Below, piece after piece: positions 1 to 6,725 of a stretch of DNA of 19,827 bases. The first letter of the stretch is position 1, and each line of letters starts with the position of its first letter. Made by a program: the position numbers and the translations under genes. The DNA lies in NCBI GenBank assembly GCA_964612855.1, contig CAZTDR010000049.1, forward strand, positions 1 to 19,827. The letters are read 5' to 3'. Below the pieces are notes generated by a model. That model saw only the letters and a list, made by a program, of their open reading frames with translations. It was not told the origin of the DNA and made no database searches. The stretch comes from DATIJJ01 sp964612855 (GTDB lineage Bacteria; Pseudomonadota; Gammaproteobacteria; DSM-16500).

Positions 1-71
1 GGGGCGGACCCGTGTGTCCGCCCAGCGGCTTCAACCGTAAAGTCCGGGCGGACACACGGGTCCGCCCCTAC
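1..71. repeat. Inverted pair of REP-like hairpins (family A, BIME-like)
   Basis: Positions 1-23 and 46-68 are a perfect 23-bp inverted repeat around a 22-nt spacer. Each half is itself a hairpin: GGGCGGAC (2-9) pairs with GTCCGCCC (16-23) over a 6-nt loop. The right half ends in CCCCTAC, so on the other strand it begins GTAG. A GTAG foot next to a GC-rich hairpin is the hallmark of REP units, and two units facing each other form a BIME. The left unit is cut by the window edge, so its foot is not seen. GC content is far above the neighbourhood. Known biology: REP units are mobilised by RAYT (REP-associated tyrosine) transposases; none is in this window. Confidence 0.75.
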
Positions 72-109
72 TCAAAGCGTTTTGTCTCCTACAGAGAAAA
101 TAGTGCTTT

Positions 110-163
110 ACAGGGGACAAAAATTTTTGCGATGCCGCGGGCATGGCACGCCATGCCCCTACA
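110..163 (-). repeat. REP-like palindrome, family B, copy 1
   Basis: The core at 139-158 has arms GGGCATGGC and GCCATGCCC around a 2-nt centre, followed by CCTAC (158-162), which is a GTAG foot on the minus strand. To its left lies GGGGACAAAAATTTTT (113-128) and GCGATGCC. The same left block recurs at 1197-1221 and the same core, in the other orientation, at 1242-1265 and 19809-19827. The element sits 11 nt downstream of the efp stop on the efp strand, so its transcript would form a strong hairpin and may serve as the 3' end of the efp mRNA. Confidence 0.7.
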
Positions 164-173
164 TTTTTGGCTT

Positions 174-743
174 TTATTCTTTCACTCGTGAAACATACTC
201 GCCTGTACGCGTATCCACTTTAATTAACTCGCCTTCGCCAACAAATAATGGAACACGCACTACTGCACCTGTTTCCAATTTAGCGGGTTTGCCGCCACCG
301 CCTGACGTATCGCCACGCACCCCGGGGTCGGTTTCAGTTATTTTTAAAATAACGAAGTTGGGTGGCGTGACAGCTAACGGTAAGCCATTCCACAGCGTCA
401 ACATACACTCTGTTTGTTCTTTTAACCATAATTTAGAATCACTTACACTCGCTTCATTCATAGCGAATTGTTCGAAAGAAGCTTGGCACATGAAATGCCA
501 CTCGTTACCATCGTTATAAAGATATTGGGCATCAATATCTGCTACATCCGCCGCTTCCAATGTGTCGCCAGATTTATAAGTACGCTCGACAACACGGCCA
601 GTTTTTAAGTTACGTGTTTTGATGCGATTAAATGCTTGGCCTTTGCCCGGTTTCACAAATTCATTATCAATAATGACACAAGGATCGTTATCAATGACCA
701 CCTTCATGCCACCCCGAATTTCGCTTGTTGAATACACACCCAT
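174..743 (-). CDS. efp: Translation elongation factor P (EF-P)
   Basis: A 189-residue protein, the usual EF-P length. EF-P binds between the P and E sites of the ribosome and relieves stalling at consecutive prolines. The N-terminal KOW-like domain (about 1-62) carries the loop PGKGQA, whose Lys34 is the residue that EpmA/EpmB beta-lysylate in gammaproteobacteria; the arginine form is not present. Two OB-type domains follow (about 66-128 and 129-189), with the conserved C-terminal run TRTGEYVSRVKE. The start is fixed by GGAG eight bases upstream of ATG. It is monocistronic, has a credible promoter, and is followed by a REP-like hairpin. The modification genes epmA/epmB are not in this window; epmB often neighbours efp in related bacteria. 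Confidence 0.97.
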   Translation of the reverse strand: MGVYSTSEIRGGMKVVIDNDPCVIIDNEFVKPGKGQAFNRIKTRNLKTGRVVERTYKSGDTLEAADVADIDAQYLYNDGNEWHFMCQASFEQFAMNEASVSDSKLWLKEQTECMLTLWNGLPLAVTPPNFVILKITETDPGVRGDTSGGGGKPAKLETGAVVRVPLFVGEGELIKVDTRTGEYVSRVKE

Positions 744-770
744 GGGTTTCTCCTTCGAAAGAATCGGCCT

Positions 771-799
771 ATCATACTCGTTTGTATAAAATAGTCCAA
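771..799 (-). promoter_or_regulatory. Probable sigma-70 promoter of efp
   Basis: On the minus strand TTGGAC (794-799) and TATGAT (771-776) are separated by 17 nt and end 27 nt upstream of the efp ATG. The -10 matches the consensus at 5 of 6 positions; the -35 keeps the TTG. The Shine-Dalgarno GGAG lies between the promoter and the start codon. Pattern call only. Confidence 0.5.
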
Positions 800-996
800 A
801 GGCTCGCTAAGAAAATTTGAGGAATTGTACACAGTTTAAATTGCGTACATTACTTTACGGAACTATAGGGTCGCCGACAAAATTTTCTAGTGGAATTTAC
901 CATAAGTTATTAATTAAATGTGTAAATTTTTGAATTTTTCTGGGGAAATTTTAAGCGAAGCAATTTCTTTTACATGACTGCTCCCAGCTTTTGGGT

Positions 997-1037
997 AACT
1001 TAACCACAAACTTATCCACAGTATTTGTGGATAAGTT
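997..1037. promoter_or_regulatory. Cluster of DnaA-box 12-mers: two in tandem, one inverted
   Basis: AACTTAACCACA (997-1008) is followed at once by AACTTATCCACA (1009-1020). After 5 nt comes TGTGGATAAGTT (1026-1037), the exact reverse complement of the second copy. Each 12-mer contains a DnaA box: TTATCCACA at 1012-1020 and, on the minus strand, 1026-1034 are perfect consensus boxes; TTAACCACA at 1000-1008 has one mismatch. The inverted pair could also form a 12-bp hairpin. Known: DnaA binds such boxes at origins, at titration sites and at regulated promoters. Which role applies here is not shown by the sequence. Confidence 0.65.
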
Positions 1038-1193
1038 AAAGTTATTCCTGAATGTTTTCATCATGGATAAACAGATCCCCGACAAAAGCACTCAGGAATG
1101 ACTTCAATGACCTCGGATAATCTATTTATCTCTATTTCCCTACGTTATACTAACAAAAGCTTACAGTGTTCCTGACTAATTCTTTGAAACTCT

Positions 1194-1275
1194 GTAGGGG
1201 ACAAAAATTTTTAGCAATGCCCCTACACCTTATCTTCGAATGTAGGGGCACGGCGTGCCGTGCCCTTGCTAAAAA
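1194..1275 (+). repeat. Composite REP-like element, family B, copy 2
   Basis: GTAGGGG (1194-1200) and CCCCTAC (1220-1226) form one inverted pair around AAAAATTTTT. A second unit follows at 1242-1265: GTAG foot, then GGGCACGGC and GCCGTGCCC around GT. An outer pair, TTTTTAGCAA (1208-1217) and TTGCTAAAAA (1266-1275), encloses the second unit and is perfect over 10 bp. The element therefore holds GTAG feet facing both ways, as in a BIME. It ends about 10 nt before the gdhB ribosome binding site, so it forms the 5' leader of the gdhB transcript if transcription starts upstream. Confidence 0.7.
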
Positions 1276-1299
1276 ATGAAAATCTTTAGGGAAATTACG

Positions 1300-4200
1300 A
1301 TGGCAAATTCATGGAAAGAACAACTTCAGCAACAATTGATTAATGCCTTCGGTGCAAAACAGGGTAAGTTGTTGGGAGCTAAATATAGCGATGCATTTCC
1401 CATTAGCTACACGGTTGAAAATAGCGTGGAAACAGCCCTGGCCGATATCAAACAAATTGAAAAACTTTCTTTAGAAAATAGCTTTCGAATCGACTTATAT
1501 CAACATGAAACCGATGAATTTCGGTTACATTTTAAACTTTATCAATATGGCGAACCGATTCCGTTATCCGATATTTTGCCCATGATTGAGAACATGGATT
1601 TACGTACTTATACTGAATCACCCTATGCGCTTTTACTTGGCAAAGAAACTATTTCGATCAGTGATTTTAGTGTCACTTATTCAGGGAATAACGCGCTTGA
1701 TATCGCGAAAGTAGAAGAAAATTTTGAAGAAGCTTTTACGAAAGTTCGTTTTGGCATTGCAGAAAATGATGGCTTTAACAAGTTAATTTTAGCCGCGCAA
1801 CTTTCTTGGCGGGAAGTCAGCATCATTCGTGCTTATGCTAAATATTTACATCAAACCGGTTTTCGTTTTAATCAAGCGTATATTGAAAAAACCGTGGTGA
1901 CACATGCGGAAATCATTAAAAACCTTATTACGCTTTTTAATTTACGATTTTGCCTGACACAAAAAAAATCCGCGGCCAAACTGATTGATGACTTAAATAC
2001 GACCATTCAAAACAGCTTAGAATCCGTATCGAGCTTAGAAGATGATCGTATTTTACGTCGTTTTTGGCATGTTATTAAGGCAACATTACGCACCAATTAC
2101 TTTCAAACAACAGCCGATGGCAAACCCAAAGATTGTTTATCGTTTAAATTAAAATCCTCTGAAGTGCCTGAACTACCCTTACCTCATCCACTGTATGAAA
2201 TTTTTGTTTATTCACCGCGCTTTGAGGGCATTCACTTGCGCGCTGCAGAAGTTTCGCGCGGAGGAATTCGTTGGTCCGATCGACGAGAAGATTTTCGTAC
2301 CGAAATTTTAGATTTAATGAAAACCCAAACGGTTAAAAACGCGATCATTGTCCCCTCGGGTGCTAAAGGTGGCTTTGTTTTGAAAAAAACAATAGTAGAT
2401 GACCGTGACGCACTGCGTGAAGAAGTCATTTTTTGCTATAAATCTTTTATTCGTAGTTTATTAGAGTTAACAGATAACTTACAAGACAACACGGTTATTC
2501 CACCCGAAAATACGATTTGCTATGATGAAGCTGATCCTTATTTAGTGGTTGCTGCTGACAAAGGTACTGCTTCATTTTCTGATATCGCAAATAGCATCGC
2601 TAAAGAGCATCATTTTTGGTTAGGAGATGCCTTTGCATCCGGTGGTTCCGCCGGTTACGATCATAAAAAAATGGGCATCACCGCACGCGGTGCTTGGGAA
2701 TCCATTAAACGCCATTTCCGTGAATTAAACGTCAACGTAGCAGAACACGAAATTACAGCGATTGGCATTGGCGACATGAGTGGTGATGTATTTGGCAATG
2801 GTCTGATTTATACCTCGAAAATAAAATTGATTGCGGCATTTGATCATCGAAATATTTTTTTAGATCCTACACCTGACCCCGAAACTTCTTTTGCTGAACG
2901 TACGCGATTATTTAATTTACCGACTTCATCATGGGAAAATTATGATGCTAATCTCATTTCAGCAGGAGGTGGCGTTTATAAACGCTCAAGCAAATCTATT
3001 CTTATTACCCCTGAGGTAAAAAAAGCGCTGGGTATTCAAGACAATTCTCTCAACCCTAATGATTTGGTTCGGGCTATTTTACGAGCCCCCGTTGATTTGT
3101 TTTACAATGGCGGCATTGGAACGTATGTCAAAGCTGAAATTGAATCACACGCAGATGTGGGCGATAAAGCCAATGAATTTTGTCGGGTCAACGGTAACGA
3201 GCTCCGCTGCAAAGTCGTTGGCGAAGGTGGAAACTTAGGTTTTACGCAATTAGGTCGTATTGAATATGCGTTATCAGGCGGTTTAATTAATACTGACTTT
3301 ATTGATAATTCGGCAGGGGTCGATTGTTCTGACCATGAAGTGAATATCAAAATTTTACTGAATAAAGAAGTCACTCATGGCAAGTTATCAGAAAAAAAGC
3401 GCAACCAACTGTTAGCCAAAATGACCAATGATGTTGCGAGCCTCGTCTTGCGCGATAATTATAATCAAGCCTTAGTCATGAGTTTTTCCGCTATGCATAG
3501 CGGACATTATACGGGGCTTTATTTAGCCTACATGAAAGAACTAGAAAGTTCTGTCAAATTAAACCGGATAGTAGAATTTTTACCGGATGAAAAAAAATTA
3601 GTAGAGCGCAAAACCATTTCCAAAGGATTAACCCGTCCTGAAATTGCAGTTTTATTAGCCTACACCAAAATTCATATCAAAAATGAAATTTTAAAATCCT
3701 CCTTACCCGATGATTCTTATTTCTTATCAGCACTCGACTCGGCTTTTCCGTCTCTATTAAGTTCGTTATATCAGAAAGAAATGCAAGAACATCGACTACG
3801 ACGTGAAATCATTGCCACCCAGCTCAGTAATCAAATGGTTAACTCTGTCGGCATTACGTTTGTCTATCGGTTGCAAACCGAAACAGGGGCCACCATTCCT
3901 GAAATTGTGCGAGCTTACACGGTTGCCGCCACCGCTTATGAAACTGTACAATTACAAGAATTAATTGATTCACTGAACTTTAAAGTGTCTATCCACTTGC
4001 AATATGAGTTATTGCATCATATCCGCCAACTGCTGAATCTTGCAACGCGTTGGTTTTTACGCGGCAAACGTCTTGAAGGTGATATCGATAAAATCATTCT
4101 CCATTATGCAAAATCGATCAATCATTTGCATGATGTAGTGGGAGAGCTCATGGTGGGTGTGACCAAAGAGTATATGGAAAATATTATCCGTCAATTTGTC

Positions 4201-4653
4201 GAAGGCGGGTTACCCAAAGAAGTAGCGAAAAAAATTGCCACATCGCGCGCGATGTATACTGCATTAAATATCATTGAAATTGCCACACAACATAATTTAG
4301 ACCTTCTTAAAACGGCAAAAATGTATTTTGAAGTGGGCGGTCAATTTAATTTAGTCTGGTTTCGCGATCAAATTGCCAATGATTCGCGCGAAGGTCATTG
4401 GAACACGATGGCGCGACTATCCTTGCGAGATGAATTGGACGGTTTACAACGACGCTTGTCGATTGTGATTTTGCAAAGCAATAAAAAAGACATTAGTACG
4501 CATAAAATGATTTCGCAATGGATAACAGCGAATACGGCAATTCAAAAACGTTGGGAGACTTTATTGGAATTGCTGCATGGGAGCACGAATATTGACTATA
4601 CGATGTTTTTTATTGCGTTGAGGGAATTGTCGGATATGGTTCAGCATCATTAA
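1300..4653 (+). CDS. gdhB: NAD-dependent glutamate dehydrogenase, short form lacking the N-terminal third
   Basis: Oxidises L-glutamate to 2-oxoglutarate and ammonia with NAD in the cytosol, linking amino-acid use to the TCA cycle. With the chosen start the protein has 1117 residues. Family landmarks in order: AENDGFNKL and LSWREVSIIRAYAKY (about 155-185), the substrate-binding block RGGIRWSDRREDF with PSGAKGGF (about 320-360), GIGDMSGDVFGNG (about 490-502), YNGGIGTY and VGEGGNLGFTQLGR further on. Well-studied relatives (L180 class, P. aeruginosa GdhB) have about 1600 residues; this one begins near where their catalytic part begins, so the regulatory N-terminal region is missing. ATG at 1300 is preferred over ATG at 1276 because AGGGA lies 7 nt before it and 1276 directly abuts a REP-like repeat. 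The stop overlaps the corA stop. Confidence 0.9.
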   Translation: MANSWKEQLQQQLINAFGAKQGKLLGAKYSDAFPISYTVENSVETALADIKQIEKLSLENSFRIDLYQHETDEFRLHFKLYQYGEPIPLSDILPMIENMDLRTYTESPYALLLGKETISISDFSVTYSGNNALDIAKVEENFEEAFTKVRFGIAENDGFNKLILAAQLSWREVSIIRAYAKYLHQTGFRFNQAYIEKTVVTHAEIIKNLITLFNLRFCLTQKKSAAKLIDDLNTTIQNSLESVSSLEDDRILRRFWHVIKATLRTNYFQTTADGKPKDCLSFKLKSSEVPELPLPHPLYEIFVYSPRFEGIHLRAAEVSRGGIRWSDRREDFRTEILDLMKTQTVKNAIIVPSGAKGGFVLKKTIVDDRDALREEVIFCYKSFIRSLLELTDNLQDNTVIPPENTICYDEADPYLVVAADKGTASFSDIANSIAKEHHFWLGDAFASGGSAGYDHKKMGITARGAWESIKRHFRELNVNVAEHEITAIGIGDMSGDVFGNGLIYTSKIKLIAAFDHRNIFLDPTPDPETSFAERTRLFNLPTSSWENYDANLISAGGGVYKRSSKSILITPEVKKALGIQDNSLNPNDLVRAILRAPVDLFYNGGIGTYVKAEIESHADVGDKANEFCRVNGNELRCKVVGEGGNLGFTQLGRIEYALSGGLINTDFIDNSAGVDCSDHEVNIKILLNKEVTHGKLSEKKRNQLLAKMTNDVASLVLRDNYNQALVMSFSAMHSGHYTGLYLAYMKELESSVKLNRIVEFLPDEKKLVERKTISKGLTRPEIAVLLAYTKIHIKNEILKSSLPDDSYFLSALDSAFPSLLSSLYQKEMQEHRLRREIIATQLSNQMVNSVGITFVYRLQTETGATIPEIVRAYTVAATAYETVQLQELIDSLNFKVSIHLQYELLHHIRQLLNLATRWFLRGKRLEGDIDKIILHYAKSINHLHDVVGELMVGVTKEYMENIIRQFVEGGLPKEVAKKIATSRAMYTALNIIEIATQHNLDLLKTAKMYFEVGGQFNLVWFRDQIANDSREGHWNTMARLSLRDELDGLQRRLSIVILQSNKKDISTHKMISQWITANTAIQKRWETLLELLHGSTNIDYTMFFIALRELSDMVQHH

Positions 4654-5720
4654 ATCCATTTTTTTCGTCGGAAATAAATTAACATTGCCACTATCATTAT
4701 CATCATTACGGTTGTCACCATGGCATAACCATGACGCCAATGTAATTCAGGCATATATTCAAAATTCATACCATAAAAACTGGCAATGAAGGTGATGGGA
4801 ATAAAAATGGTGGCAATAATAGTCAGTGTTTTCATGATTTCATTCATGCGTGTCGTTAAGCTCGATAAATACACATCTAATATACTCGCCAATATGTCGC
4901 GAAAAGTTTCCACTGTATCGATTGCTTGTACGACATGATCATAAAGATCACGCAAATAAATGCGCGTGAAAGAGCTAATTAAGCGACTTTCTAATTGCGT
5001 CAAATGACTGATCGCTTCACGCATGGGCCAAATGGCTTTACGTACCAACATCAATTGTCGCTTTAAACGATAAATCGTGCGTGTGTTTTGCGGGTTTGGA
5101 TCGGAAATAATCATTTCTTCAATTTTTTCGATTTGATCACCCAAGCCTTCTAAGACCACAAAATAATAATCGATAACGCAATCCATCAATCGATAAACTA
5201 AATAATCACTGCCTTGTTGTCGCAAGCGTTGATTGGAACTACTGTGCAACCGCTCACGAATTTGCTGAAAATGGGTGTTTTTGCGCTCCTGAAACGACAA
5301 TAAAAAATCGTTACCTAAAATAAAACTGACTTGCTCGGTCGAAACACGATGACGTTTATCGCTCCACGACAGCATTTTTAATGTGATAAAAACATATCCT
5401 TCAAATTCTTCTACTTTTGGACGTTGATCGACATTCAAAATATCTTCAATGGTTAGAGGATGCACTTGATAAAGCTTGGTTAATTCTTCAATTAACGCGA
5501 CATTTTGCAACCCCGCGACATGAATCCAGGTGACTGTCCCGGGTTCTTTTTTCATGGGCAAAATGTCTTGGAGTGTCTGGCCTGCTGCTTCGTGAAAATC
5601 ATGCTCGGAATAGCGCAATACGGTTACTTGCGTTTCCATCGCCTTTTTTTTGCCCGTATAAATGGCTGTGCCTGGAGGTTGACCGACTTTTTTAGCCCGT
5701 TTGCGCACTTCGGAAAACAT
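4650..5720 (-). CDS. corA: Magnesium/cobalt transport protein CorA
   Basis: A 356-residue CorA-family channel that admits Mg2+ (and Co2+/Ni2+) across the inner membrane as a pentamer. The large N-terminal part (about 1-290) is the cytoplasmic alpha/beta and long-helix funnel. TM1 is about 297-316 and ends in the signature GMN (317-319); TM2 is about 332-350, followed by the basic tail RRKKW. The acidic loop after GMN (EYMPEL) replaces the E. coli MPEL-type loop and is well preserved. Start chosen because AGGAG stands 9 nt upstream of ATG. The gene converges on gdhB and the two stop codons share TTAA, leaving no room for a conventional terminator. A 15-bp palindrome lies in its upstream region. 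Confidence 0.95.
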   Translation of the reverse strand: MFSEVRKRAKKVGQPPGTAIYTGKKKAMETQVTVLRYSEHDFHEAAGQTLQDILPMKKEPGTVTWIHVAGLQNVALIEELTKLYQVHPLTIEDILNVDQRPKVEEFEGYVFITLKMLSWSDKRHRVSTEQVSFILGNDFLLSFQERKNTHFQQIRERLHSSSNQRLRQQGSDYLVYRLMDCVIDYYFVVLEGLGDQIEKIEEMIISDPNPQNTRTIYRLKRQLMLVRKAIWPMREAISHLTQLESRLISSFTRIYLRDLYDHVVQAIDTVETFRDILASILDVYLSSLTTRMNEIMKTLTIIATIFIPITFIASFYGMNFEYMPELHWRHGYAMVTTVMMIMIVAMLIYFRRKKWI

Positions 5721-5773
5721 AAAAGAAGACTCCTGGTGTAGTGGGTATAGACGTAGTTAATCTCTCTTCAGGA

Positions 5774-5788
5774 TATCATATTATGATA
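5774..5788. promoter_or_regulatory. Perfect 15-bp palindrome upstream of corA
   Basis: TATCATATTATGATA is a perfect dyad with a one-base centre, 54 nt upstream of the corA start. On the minus strand it overlaps possible -10 elements (CATAAT, TATGAT). A repressor or metal-responsive regulator site is conceivable; no known regulator motif is matched confidently. The remaining gene-free sequence to 5900 shows two direct copies of GGCGGATT and nothing else clear. Confidence 0.35.
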
Positions 5789-5901
5789 AATCTGCTATTA
5801 GAGGGATTTGGCGGATTCTTTGGATACATGTTGCGAAAAATTTAGCAGCTTTCGGCGGATTTACCGATGGTGATTGAAATAATAAAAACGAGATGCTTTA
5901 T

Positions 5902-5938
5902 TTGCCACCAGGTGAAGCAACGCTACACCTGGTGGCAA
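5902..5938 (-). terminator. Hairpin terminator of the outer-membrane protein gene
   Basis: TTGCCACCAGGTG (5902-5914) and its exact reverse complement (5926-5938) form a 13-bp stem with an 11-nt loop, starting 8 nt past the stop codon. On the minus strand the stem is followed by an A/T-rich stretch with a run of five T about 15 nt later rather than an immediate T-tract, so termination may be imperfect, or the hairpin may mainly protect the mRNA 3' end. Confidence 0.6.
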
Positions 5939-5946
5939 CCGATCAA

Positions 5947-6612
5947 TTAGCCGAAATTATAAGCTAAGTTAACTGACACTAAATCAGCATTTGCAATGGC
6001 GTGAGAATCTGTTTTCAGGTTACCACGGCCTTGAATGCGTGAAACTTCAAGATTTGTTGTCATTTTTTCATTGATGTCATAGCTTGCGCCTATACCGTAA
6101 GTAGGACGCAATGCACGGGTTTTGGTCTTGTCGCTTTCAGAGAAAGAATCAACGCCTGCTTCAACACTGGCTTCTTCTTTTACTGAACTAAACACTTCAG
6201 CCACACCACCTAATGCATAAACATTAAAAGCGCTATCTTTAATAGGTAAGTAAGCTTTTCCAACCAAGCTTAACGCTTGCTCAGTCCACTTTACGGAACC
6301 GGAGCCGGTCATCAAACCAGGAAAATTGAAAGAAACTTTATCTTTGGAAGCAGCATAGGTTGCAAAAGCAGCTTCTAAACCAAAATAAGTGTTAAAATTG
6401 TATCCACCAAATACTCTACCGCCGATACCACCTTTATCATTAGAGATGTGTACTGGCAAACCATCAAATTCACTGTGCTTAACGGTAGGTGTATTTAACT
6501 CACTGTAACCCAAGCCAATACCCGCATAAGCGCCGGTTTTTGCTGCATTAGCTAAACCAACCAATGAAAGAGACGAGATAAGAATCGCACTTGCTTTGAC
6601 AATTTTGTTCAT
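5947..6612 (-). CDS. Outer-membrane beta-barrel protein (OmpA/OmpW-like porin family)
   Basis: 221 residues with a clear Sec signal peptide: basic MNKIVK, a hydrophobic core, and ANA before residue 24. The mature part begins TGAYAGIGLGYSE, a typical first strand of small 8-stranded barrels, and contains alternating strand-turn patterns (FGGYNFNTYFGLEAAF, YLPIKDSAFNVYALGG, RPTYGIGASYDINEKM). The last strand is VSVNLAYNFG; the terminal residue is Gly after Phe, a slight departure from the usual aromatic end recognised by the Bam complex. Its role is unknown; proteins of this type act as adhesins, small pores or surface antigens. It stands alone with a strong promoter, GAGGA ribosome site and a hairpin terminator, which suggests abundant expression. 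Confidence 0.85.
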   Translation of the reverse strand: MNKIVKASAILISSLSLVGLANAAKTGAYAGIGLGYSELNTPTVKHSEFDGLPVHISNDKGGIGGRVFGGYNFNTYFGLEAAFATYAASKDKVSFNFPGLMTGSGSVKWTEQALSLVGKAYLPIKDSAFNVYALGGVAEVFSSVKEEASVEAGVDSFSESDKTKTRALRPTYGIGASYDINEKMTTNLEVSRIQGRGNLKTDSHAIANADLVSVNLAYNFG

Positions 6613-6655
6613 TTTTTATTCCTCTTCGTTTGTATGCAAATTAAAATGCTCTCGG

Positions 6656-6684
6656 AGTGTACCATTAATGATCCGCGATGTAAA
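6656..6684 (-). promoter_or_regulatory. Strong sigma-70-like promoter of the outer-membrane protein gene
   Basis: On the minus strand TTTACA (6679-6684) and TACACT (6656-6661) are spaced by exactly 17 nt, 43 nt upstream of the ATG. The -35 matches consensus at 5 of 6 positions and the -10 at 4 of 6. GAGGA precedes the start codon. Confidence 0.6.
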
Positions 6685-6725
6685 AATGATATGTTTCGTA
6701 AACAATTGCTATTACCGGACACGCC

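Larger units (their letters stand above)
744..1299. other. Gene-free intergenic region between efp and gdhB
   Basis: About 550 bp between two divergently oriented genes with no convincing ORF. It holds the efp promoter, an AT-rich stretch (about 880-960), a DnaA-box-like repeat cluster (997-1037), a possible -10 TATACT at 1146-1151 for gdhB with only a weak -35, and a composite REP-like element (1194-1275) that runs up to the gdhB ribosome binding site. A further one-mismatch DnaA box (TTGTACACA) is at 825-833. The short inverted pair ATTCCTGA (about 1043-1050) and TCAGGAAT (about 1091-1098) flanks 40 nt. No tRNA or recognisable RNA gene was seen. Confidence 0.6.

Noticed and set aside
82..519. 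145-codon frame opposite efp
   Set aside because: It is antisense to a certain efp gene, begins within a repeat and shows no domain.
1..1275. CRISPR array or insertion sequence for the repeats at the left edge
   Set aside because: The copies are few, irregularly spaced and palindromic with GTAG feet, and there are no spacers of constant length and no transposase.
744..1299. This region as the confirmed chromosomal origin
   Set aside because: The DnaA-box cluster is real, but no dnaA, dnaN or mnmG gene is adjacent and skew cannot be judged from one window, so only the binding-site cluster is claimed.
5505..5741. Frame opposite the corA start
   Set aside because: It is entirely the shadow of corA and its leader, with no ribosome site or recognisable protein.
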